From contig VGUH01000022.1 in assembly GCA_016874295.1 (NCBI GenBank), positions 1 through 42,277 of the forward strand: 42,277 nucleotides of DNA, read 5' to 3'. The notes under the pieces are model-generated. The model did no database searches, was not told where the DNA came from, and was given only the letters and a program-made list of their open reading frames with translations. Source of the DNA: Gammaproteobacteria bacterium (GTDB lineage: Bacteria > Pseudomonadota > Gammaproteobacteria > Steroidobacterales > Steroidobacteraceae). A program made the translations under genes and the position numbers. Shown here piece after piece: positions 1-5,533 of this stretch; position 1 is the stretch's first letter; each line of letters begins with the position of its first letter.

Positions 1-54
1 ATCGGCCTCCCGCAGAAAGCCAATGATCTGTTCCTCACTGAATCGCTTCTTCAC
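1..54 (-). CDS. IS3-family transposase OrfA, N-terminal end (partial)
   Basis: On the minus strand, a GTG start (54-52) sits six bases after a strong AGGAGG ribosome-binding site (66-61). It begins a peptide reading KKRFSEEQIIGFLREAD, the typical N-terminal helix-turn-helix of IS3-family OrfA transposases. The gene runs off the left edge, so only 18 codons are visible. The DNA from about 55 to 120 is the non-coding end of the same element (an ACTCAAAAGCGGGGGGACGTC-type terminal region), and at about 120 it passes directly into integrase coding sequence. The element therefore appears to have inserted into the integrase. IS3 elements usually make OrfAB by frameshifting; that part lies outside the window. 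Confidence 0.8.
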   Translation of the reverse strand, partial: MKKRFSEEQIIGFLREAD

Positions 55-120
55 GTCCAACCTCCTGACCGGGGTTAGACTCTAAACCTGCCCGCTACTC
101 AAAAGCGGGGGGACGTCGCT

Positions 121-507
121 GGGACGACGAAGAACGGCGTGGGACGCGGCATTCCGCTGAACAAGGATGCGGTCCTCGCCCTCCGGTCGGTTCAGGACGT
201 TGATGCTCGGTGGTGCTTTACCTATCAGGGCGAGCCGATGCAGACAGTGGGCTCAGCATGGGAGCGTTCGCTACGGCGAGCTGGAATCGAGGAATTTCGG
301 TTTCACGATTTGCGGCACACGTGGGCGAGCTGGCACGTGATGAGCGGCACGAGTCTGCAGGAGCTCATGGAACTGGGAGGCTGGAAGTCTTTCGAGATGG
401 TGCTTCGATATGCGCACTTGGCGCCCGATCATCTCTCGCAAGCGGCTGGCCGAATCGAAAGGACGTGGGCGATCGTAGAGAACAACCCTACGATTTCCCT
501 ACGCTAG
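121..507 (+). pseudogene. tyrosine recombinase/integrase, C-terminal catalytic remnant
   Basis: Codons are open from about 121 (TTKNGVGRGIPLN) to the TAG at 507. They encode roughly 128 residues matching the C-terminal half of a phage or island integrase. Visible active-site features are the HDLRH box (H-x-x-R), GGW in the position of the second His/Trp, and the RYAHL nucleophile tyrosine. The N-terminal arm-binding and core-binding domains and the first catalytic arginine are missing, because an IS3-type element lies where they should be. The gene ends 43 bp from the 3' end of tRNA-Arg, the usual place for an island integrase. It is almost certainly inactive. A GTG at 139 could start a short protein, but that is not a natural start for this family. 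Confidence 0.85.
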
Positions 508-512
508 AAAAA

Positions 513-546
513 ACTAAAGGCTCACGCACTGCGTAAGCCTTTGATG
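513..546 (-). terminator. intrinsic terminator downstream of tRNA-Arg
   Basis: AGGCTCACGCA and TGCGTAAGCCT form an 11-bp near-perfect hairpin with a minimal loop. Read on the minus strand, it is followed by TTTAGTTTTTT. It lies directly after the tRNA-Arg gene in the direction of tRNA transcription, so it most likely ends that transcript. On the plus strand the integrase remnant could use the same stem, but the T-run there is poor. Confidence 0.75.
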
Positions 547-550
547 ATTC

Positions 551-627
551 TGGCGCGCCCGGAGAGATTCGAACTCCCGACCCCCTGGTTCGTAGCCAGG
601 TACTCTATCCAACTGAGCTACGGGCGC
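551..627 (-). tRNA. tRNA-Arg (anticodon ACG)
   Basis: The minus strand folds as a complete 77-nt tRNA. The acceptor stem is GCGCCCG/CGGGCGC, the D-arm contains AGCTCAGTTGGATAGAG, and the anticodon stem is CCTGG/CCAGG around the loop CTACGAA (anticodon ACG). The T-loop is GTTCGAATC, the discriminator base is G, and CCA is genome-encoded at 553-551. The layout closely resembles the gammaproteobacterial tRNA-Arg(ACG) that reads CGU/CGC/CGA codons after A-to-I editing. Its 3' end faces an integrase remnant, so it probably served as the attachment site of the island lying to the left. Confidence 0.97.
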
Positions 628-690
628 GTTGCGGGCGCGCATTCTATCAGAGGATGCCGGCGTTGGCGTAGGTCGCCAAAGACCGGAAAG

Positions 691-1329
691 ATGAGGAGTT
701 TCCGCGGGTTGCGGGCGGTGAAGCCGAAGCTGATCGTGCGGGATCTGTCGCCGGCCCGGTGGCCGGCGCTGGAGGAGCTGTTCGGCCCGCGCGGGGCCTG
801 CGGCGGCTGCTGGTGCATGTACTGGCGCCTGGAGAAGGGCGAACGCTGGGACGACCTGAAGGGCGCCCCGGCGAAGCGGAAATTCAAGCGGCTGGTTGCC
901 GCGGGCAAGGCACTGGGGGCGATCGCGTTCGCGGGGACGGAGCCGGTCGGCTGGATCGCCTATGGCCCGCGGCGGGATTTTCCGCGCCTCGACCGTGCGC
1001 GGACGCTCGCCTGTGACGACGGCGAGCGGGTCTGGTCGCTCCCCTGCTTCTATATCAAGCCAGGCTGGCGGGATCGGGGGGTGGCGGCGGCGTTGCTCGC
1101 ACATGCGGTCGGGCGGCTTGCCCGGGCGGGCGCGCAGATCGCGGAGGGTTACCCGGTGAACCTGAAGCCGGGGCAGCGCCTGCCGAATGCCTTTGCCTGG
1201 ACGGGCACACGCGGGCTGTTCGCCCGGGCGGGGTTCGAGCTGGCGGGCCCGGGCTCGACGTCTAAGGTGCGGGTGCGCCGGCGCCTTGCAGTTTCTTCGC
1301 GACCTGCTCGGCCTGCTCGAGCGCCCTGA
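691..1329 (+). CDS. GNAT-family N-acetyltransferase
   Basis: This is a 212-residue protein of the GNAT fold. Near residue 39 it has the GACGGCWCMYWRL motif seen in a subgroup of uncharacterised bacterial GNAT proteins. An acceptor/strand region (AFAGTEPVGWIAYGPRRDFPRL) follows, then the acetyl-CoA pyrophosphate loop region (CFYIKPGWRDRGVAAALLAHAV) and the C-terminal NAFAWTGTRGLFARAGFEL segment. The substrate is unknown. The start is uncertain: ATG 691 has GGAAAG directly before it, while TTG 709 has AGGAG at better spacing and GTG 718 is also possible. The last 68 bp overlap the end of the dipeptidase gene on the other strand. The reading frame there (SKVRVRRRL) still looks like a natural GNAT ending, so the overlap is probably real, possibly with a few extra codons. 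Confidence 0.8.
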   Translation: MRSFRGLRAVKPKLIVRDLSPARWPALEELFGPRGACGGCWCMYWRLEKGERWDDLKGAPAKRKFKRLVAAGKALGAIAFAGTEPVGWIAYGPRRDFPRLDRARTLACDDGERVWSLPCFYIKPGWRDRGVAAALLAHAVGRLARAGAQIAEGYPVNLKPGQRLPNAFAWTGTRGLFARAGFELAGPGSTSKVRVRRRLAVSSRPARPARAP

Positions 1330-2524
1330 GCACATTCCCGCCCATCACCTTGAGGATGTCCTCGTCGGACCAGCCGCGGCGGACGAGTTCGGCGATCAGC
1401 AGCGGGAAGGTGGACACGTCTTCCATGCCCTCGGGCCAGTTGCTGTTGCCGTCGTAGTCGCTGCCGATGCCGATGTAGTCGACGCCGGCGAGCATCTTGA
1501 TGTAGTCCAGGTGGTCGGCGACCGCGGCGACGGTCACCTTCGGCATCTTCGCCTTCGTCTCGGCCGCGATCTCCTCGTAGATCGCCTTGCGCTCGGCCTC
1601 GGGCCTGCCCTGGGCGCGCACGAGGTACTCCTTCATCGCCGGGAAGGCAACGTCGGCCGCAGCCTGCGAGGCGAACGGCGCGACGAAGGAGACCATCAGC
1701 ACGCCGCCGTTGGCGGGCAACATCCTAATGACGTCGTCGGGCACGTTGCGCGGGATCTCGGTGAGCGCGCGCGCGTTGGAGTGGGAGAAGATCACGGGCG
1801 CCTGCGAGAAGCCGATCGCGTCGCGCATGGTGTCGGGATGCGCGTGCGAGAGGTCGACGAGCATGCCGAGGCGGTTCATCTCGGCGATCACCTGCTCGCC
1901 GAATTCGTTGAGCCCGCCCTGGCCAGGCTCCGAGGCCATCGCCGAGTCGGCCCAGCTCGTGTGGTTGTTGTGCGTGAGCGTCATGTAGCGCACGCCGAGC
2001 GCGTAGTACATGCGCAGCAGCGCGAGCGAATCCTCGATGGCGTGGCCGCCCTCCGCGCCCAGCATGCCGCCGATCTTGCCGGCCGCCTTCGCGGCACGGA
2101 TGTCGGCAGCGGTGGATGCCAGCGTGAAGGTGTCGGGGTACTTCGCGATTACGCGGCGCGCGAGGTCGATCTGTTCGAGTTGCGTCTTCGCGAAGCCGCC
2201 AGCCGCCTCGCCCGGCGTGTACACGGACCAGAACATGGCGCCGACACCGCCCGCGCGCAGGCGCGGGATGTCAGTCTGGCCGCCCTCGGGCGCGCGCGTG
2301 CGAATGTCGTACGCGTCGACGTCGCCCGGTGCGTCCTTCCAGCCGCGGATAGCCCAGGGCAGGTCGTTGTGGCCGTCGAACAGGATGCCTTTCGCGAGCA
2401 GGGCTTGCGCGTGCTCGAGCGCCGGGTCGGTGGCCGCCTGCAGCGGCGCGGCGGCGAGCGATACGACGCCCGCGCATGCGAGGACGATGCGGCGCAGTGT
2501 CGAGGAAAATGGATGCGTTGCCAT
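1262..2524 (-). CDS. membrane dipeptidase, peptidase family M19
   Basis: This 420-residue protein resembles renal-type membrane dipeptidases, zinc enzymes that cleave dipeptides including D-amino-acid and dehydropeptide forms. The start chosen is ATG 2524, giving MATHPFSSTLRR, a hydrophobic stretch and a cleavage site after LQA, i.e. a Sec signal peptide and periplasmic location. GTG 2551 is an alternative, longer start. Metal ligands of the family are visible: HND in FDGHNDLP, the glutamate of GAEGGHAIED, the histidine of DLSHAHPDTM and that of FSHSNARAL. The late GSDYDG region (YIGIGSDYDGNSNWPEGM) is also present. Length is normal for the family. The 3' end overlaps the convergent acetyltransferase gene. 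There is no operon partner on its own strand. Confidence 0.92.
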   Translation of the reverse strand: MATHPFSSTLRRIVLACAGVVSLAAAPLQAATDPALEHAQALLAKGILFDGHNDLPWAIRGWKDAPGDVDAYDIRTRAPEGGQTDIPRLRAGGVGAMFWSVYTPGEAAGGFAKTQLEQIDLARRVIAKYPDTFTLASTAADIRAAKAAGKIGGMLGAEGGHAIEDSLALLRMYYALGVRYMTLTHNNHTSWADSAMASEPGQGGLNEFGEQVIAEMNRLGMLVDLSHAHPDTMRDAIGFSQAPVIFSHSNARALTEIPRNVPDDVIRMLPANGGVLMVSFVAPFASQAAADVAFPAMKEYLVRAQGRPEAERKAIYEEIAAETKAKMPKVTVAAVADHLDYIKMLAGVDYIGIGSDYDGNSNWPEGMEDVSTFPLLIAELVRRGWSDEDILKVMGGNVLRALEQAEQVAKKLQGAGAPAP

Positions 2525-2718
2525 GCCTCGATGGTAGGCGGGATCGCGCACGGGCGTCCACCCGGTTGGCGCGAGCGAGTATGCTTCAAGCGCTATCGCT
2601 CAGGCGCGATACTGCGCGCCCCACTGCCGAAGCGCGTGAAATCGGCCGTGATCGGCGAAGTTGCCAAAGACCTAGTGCACCTGTCGAAGACGGCCCTGCG
2701 TTCCCGCCTCCCGCGGAG

Positions 2719-2732
2719 TTGATCCGCATCAA
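2719..2732. promoter_or_regulatory. Anr/FNR-type operator with class II promoter geometry
   Basis: TTGATCCGCATCAA is a perfect TTGAT-N4-ATCAA palindrome, the FNR/Anr consensus. Its centre (2725.5) lies 41.5 bp before a start point predicted near 2767 from a TAGCAT -10-like hexamer at 2755-2760. This is the classic class II activation geometry. The universal stress protein gene starts at 2791. The rest of the 2525-2790 gap shows no gene. Confidence 0.75.
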
Positions 2733-2790
2733 GTTGGCGGCCGCTCAGCGGGCATAGCATGTTGGTAGTCATCAGCCAGCGGAGACGCCC

Positions 2791-3786
2791 ATGAACACCG
2801 TGCGTCGCATCCTCGTCGGCGTCAAGGACCCGGGCGCGCAGGCTCTGCCTGCCGTCGAGAAGGCCGCGCAGCTCGCCGAAACCTACGGCGCCGAACTCAC
2901 GCTGTTTCACGCCATCGCCGTGCCGATCGCCGCCGAGCCTTACCTGTGCGCGCAGGGCGGGTTCAGGAAGCAGGAGCGCGAGATCCGCCAGCGCCACCTC
3001 GAGGGGCTGGAGCGCGCTGCCGCGCGCCTGCGGCGCAAGCACCGCAAGCTTCGGCTGCGCGTCGAGGCGGACTGGGACTTCCCGATTCACAAGGCAATCG
3101 TGCGCCAGGCCCGCAAGATCAAGGCGGACCTCATCGTCGCGGAAGCCCACGCCGGTTACCGGCTGACGCCCTGGCTGCTGCGCCTGACGGACTGGGAGTT
3201 GCTGCGCATCTCGCCGGTGCCGGTGCTGGTCGTCAAGTCCACCCGCCCCTGGCGGCGGCCGCGGCTGCTCGCCGCCATCGACCCGGCCCATGCCTTCGCA
3301 AAGCCGGCGGGCCTCGACGCAAGGATCCTAGCGGCGGCCGACGGGCTCGCCGCGGCGCTCCGGGGCAAGTTGCACGTCATGCACGCCTTCCTGCCGGTGC
3401 GGCCCGGTGTGGCGCCGTTCATGGCTGCGAGCGCGCAGGTGGTGCAGGAAGTCCTGGCGACGACCGAATTGCAGGCGCGCAAGGACTTCGATCGGGCGCT
3501 CGGCAAGTCCCGGACCCCGCCGAGCCGGCGGCACCTCGTCAAGGGTGCGCCGAGCGAGGCTGTGCCGCGCATGGCCGAGGCGCTGCGCGCCGATATCGCG
3601 GTGATGGGCGCGATCTCGCGCTCGGCGCTCAAGCGCATCGTCATCGGCAACACGGCCGAGCGGGTGCTCGGCGCCCTGCCCTGCGACGTGCTGGTGGTGA
3701 AGCCCGCGCGCTTCATCACCCGCGTGTCGCGCACCCGCGGCGGCGTGCGCTACACGGTGTCGAGCGAGGTGTCGATGCCCTTCTGA
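2791..3786 (+). CDS. tandem universal stress protein (UspE-like)
   Basis: This is a 331-residue protein with two UspA domains, about residues 1-150 and 155-310. Domain 1 starts with RRILVGVKDPG and ends SPVPVLVVKS. Domain 2 starts LLAAIDPAHAFAK and carries the nucleotide-binding-like stretch GAISRSALKRIVIGNTAERVLG, followed by CDVLVVKP. Two-domain Usp proteins of this size resemble UspE and act as cytoplasmic stress or low-oxygen proteins; the biochemical role is unsettled. ATG 2791 is preceded by GGAG (2778-2781) at good spacing. The upstream Anr/FNR box suggests induction when oxygen falls, as for Anr-controlled usp genes in pseudomonads. The gene looks monocistronic: 71 bp separate it from the next gene, which has its own promoter-like region. 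Confidence 0.92.
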   Translation: MNTVRRILVGVKDPGAQALPAVEKAAQLAETYGAELTLFHAIAVPIAAEPYLCAQGGFRKQEREIRQRHLEGLERAAARLRRKHRKLRLRVEADWDFPIHKAIVRQARKIKADLIVAEAHAGYRLTPWLLRLTDWELLRISPVPVLVVKSTRPWRRPRLLAAIDPAHAFAKPAGLDARILAAADGLAAALRGKLHVMHAFLPVRPGVAPFMAASAQVVQEVLATTELQARKDFDRALGKSRTPPSRRHLVKGAPSEAVPRMAEALRADIAVMGAISRSALKRIVIGNTAERVLGALPCDVLVVKPARFITRVSRTRGGVRYTVSSEVSMPF

Positions 3787-3816
3787 GCGGGGATTCATGG
3801 ATTTCGGCCCCCATAT

Positions 3817-3854
3817 ACTCCTATAATGGGAGTGATCGCTCTCATTATGGTAGT
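3817..3854 (+). promoter_or_regulatory. promoter/operator repeats ahead of the wHTH-nucleotidyltransferase
   Basis: ACTCC-TATAATG-GGAGT (3817-3833) is a hyphenated palindrome with a consensus -10 (TATAAT, 3822-3827) in its centre. A related copy, TCATTATGGTAGT (3842-3854), matches CTATAATGGGAGT (3821-3833) at 9 of 13 positions with a 21-bp offset, i.e. two helical turns. The second copy ends just before ATG 3858. The layout suggests binding by the wHTH domain of the gene product and autorepression. Confidence 0.6.
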
Positions 3855-3857
3855 ACC

Positions 3858-4454
3858 ATGCTCGATGACCGACTGTTCGGCAAGACCCGCGCGGCAATCC
3901 TGCGCGAGCTCTACTCCAGCCCGCACCGGCGCATTTCATTCAACGAACTCGTGCGGCGTGTCCAGTCAGGCGACGGGGCCGTATCGCGCGAACTGAAGAA
4001 GCTGCTCGACGCGGGACTGATCGAGGAAGAACGGGAAAGCAATCTGCGACTACTCCGGGCGGCGAAACGCTCCCCGGTGTATGCAGCGCTGAAGGAATTC
4101 ATCACGAAGGCTTCAGGGGCCCCCTGGATCGTCCGAGAAGCCCTGCTTGATCTGGAGCATGACATCGAAGTCGCTTGCGTCATCGGCTCGGTGGCTCGGG
4201 GTCAGGAGCGTCCGGACAGCGACCTCGACCTGGTCGTGATCGGCCAGGCGGGCTACTCGCGGGTGTCGGATTACCTCCGCGCAGCCGAAAAGCGACTCGG
4301 ACGACGGTTCCAGACGCTGTATTTCAGTACGGATTCACCACTTGACCGGGCTTCACTGCGCAAGCCGTCCGTGCAATCGTTGCTGTCGGGCCCCAAGCGG
4401 TTCGTCATCGGCAACGAAGATGGCCTGCGCCGCATTCTGAGGGCCCGCAGGTGA
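3858..4454 (+). CDS. wHTH-nucleotidyltransferase (MNT-type antitoxin-like protein)
   Basis: This is a 198-residue two-domain protein. Residues 1-75 form a winged helix-turn-helix (ISFNELVRRVQSGDGAVSRELKKLLDAGLIEEE), like ArsR-type transcription factors. Residues 95-190 form a minimal nucleotidyltransferase with an exact GSX10DXD signature (G110-S111, D122-x-D124, in GSVARGQERPDSDLDLVV). This is the metal/NTP site of MNT antitoxins, which modify and silence HEPN RNase toxins. ATG 3858 follows a strongly repeated operator region with an embedded TATAAT. At the 3' end, GTG 4451 overlaps the stop codon (GTGA), the translational coupling expected for a partner gene, but the next frame stops after 12 codons. 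The gene is therefore an orphan or solitary regulator here. A DNA-binding role alone is also possible. Confidence 0.8.
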   Translation: MLDDRLFGKTRAAILRELYSSPHRRISFNELVRRVQSGDGAVSRELKKLLDAGLIEEERESNLRLLRAAKRSPVYAALKEFITKASGAPWIVREALLDLEHDIEVACVIGSVARGQERPDSDLDLVVIGQAGYSRVSDYLRAAEKRLGRRFQTLYFSTDSPLDRASLRKPSVQSLLSGPKRFVIGNEDGLRRILRARR

Positions 4455-4489
4455 TCGAGTGGTCAACCGGAGGAATCTCGACAATCTGA
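4451..4489 (+). pseudogene. possible stub of the nucleotidyltransferase's partner gene
   Basis: GTG 4451 overlaps the TGA of the upstream gene and opens a 12-codon frame, VIEWSTGGISTI, ending at TGA 4487-4489. HEPN partners of MNT proteins often begin with a similar hydrophobic/tryptophan start and sit in exactly this overlapping position, but 12 residues are too few for identification. Immediately afterwards the DNA becomes the end of an unrelated gene remnant on the other strand. A truncated toxin gene is the simplest reading; chance overlap remains possible. Confidence 0.3.
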
Positions 4490-5048
4490 CGCGCGGCGTC
4501 GACCTCGCCGCTGCCGAGCAGCGCTTCCTGGATGGCCTGGCCGCGCGCCTTGCCGAGCGCCTCGAGTTGCTCCGTCGTCGCGGGGGGCTTGTCCAGCCAC
4601 TCGTCCTCGATGACCTGGTTCGCGGCGGTGTATCCCTCCGGCGTACGCTCCTTAAGCGTTGCTCGGGATCAGCGAGCATGGCTGCAACCTCCTCCGCGTC
4701 CGGCCGGCCACCGAGCCGCTTTTTCCGGCTGCCGGCGAGCGTCGTGAGACCGGCCTCCAGCGCCTGCTTCGCGATCAGCCCGCCGTCGAGCTCCGCCGAG
4801 TACGCCATCGGCACGTCCACCTGCAGCGCCGGCCGCTCCACGAGTCCCTTCTGCACCGTCGCCATCTTCTCCAGCCCAGCCGGGTCGAGCGCGGTCACGA
4901 TCCTGGTGAGCAGGCCGATGACCGCCTTCCAGATCAGCGGCCTGAGCCTGAACTTCGGGTCGTCGAGAGTCCCGGTCATCGGCAGGTCGATGTCGATGAC
5001 GCCGTTCCTGTCCTTGAGCAGCGCGACCGCGAGCTTGAGCGGCATCAC
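4487..5048 (-). pseudogene. DUF748/AsmA-like protein, frameshifted C-terminal remnant
   Basis: The minus strand from about 5048 reads PLKLAVALLKDRNGVIDIDL, then PMTGTLDDPKFRLRPLIWKAVIGLL and on to MLADPEQRL. This matches the conserved C-terminal part of large DUF748 (AsmA-like, envelope-associated) proteins. At about 4650 the frame breaks, and the sense continues in another frame as LKERTPEGYTAANQVIEDEW and WLDKPPATTEQLEALGKARG, then QAIQEALLGSGEVDAAR, the expected tail of the family. So at least one indel has occurred. More than 80% of the gene is missing. At the 5' side (about 5040-5050) it is joined directly to a HupE/UreJ fragment running the other way. Confidence 0.75.
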
Positions 5049-5469
5049 GCTGGTCGCAGCGACGCTCGGCTGGGTGCACGTGCCGGGCCCGCCGGTCGAG
5101 GCGATGATCGCGCTCAGCATCGTGTTCGTCGCCGCGGAAATCGTGCATGGCCTGCAGGGGCGGCCGGGCCTCACGGCGCGCGCGCCGTGGGTGGTCGCAT
5201 TCGTGTTCGGGTTGCTGCACGGGTTCGGCTTCGCAGGCGCCCTCGCCGAGGTGGGCCTGCCGGAAAAGGCGATCCCGGTCGCGCTCCTGATGTTCAACGT
5301 CGGCGTCGAGCTCGGGCAACTCATCTTCGTCGCCGCCGCGCTCGCGATCGGTATCCTGCTCGCGCGGCTGCCGTTGCTGCGCCGCCGGTGGATGGACTAC
5401 GCCGTCCCGTATGCGATCGGCTCGATCGCCATGTTCTGGGTCATCGAGCGGGTGGGTGCGTTCGCCTGA
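5043..5469 (+). pseudogene. HupE/UreJ-family membrane protein, C-terminal fragment
   Basis: From about 5043 the plus strand encodes ITLVAATLGWVHVPGPPVEA, then IALSIVFVAAEIVHGL, FGLLHGFGFAGALAEVGLP, VALLMFNVGVELGQ and a terminal hydrophobic segment. This is the conserved C-terminal half of HupE/UreJ family-2 membrane proteins, with the HGFGFAG and FNxGVExGQ motifs. About four membrane spans are visible. The N-terminal half, which carries the signal sequence, the first transmembrane helices and the extracytoplasmic domain, is absent. The long plus-strand frame that begins at 4459 is not a real N-terminus: it is antisense to the DUF748 remnant. It is probably a non-functional fragment. The family is linked to metal (Ni/Co) handling, but the role of such stand-alone copies is unclear. 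Confidence 0.75.
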
Positions 5470-5533
5470 TTGCTGCCGGCCGGCGGTCCCTTGGCTATCA
5501 TGCAGGTTCAACCGCGACCCGGGAGCTGCGCCA

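Noticed and set aside
4459-5469. Single full-length HupE/UreJ gene
   Set aside because: The first ~190 codons are the reverse complement of a DUF748 remnant; only the part after about 5043 is HupE-like.
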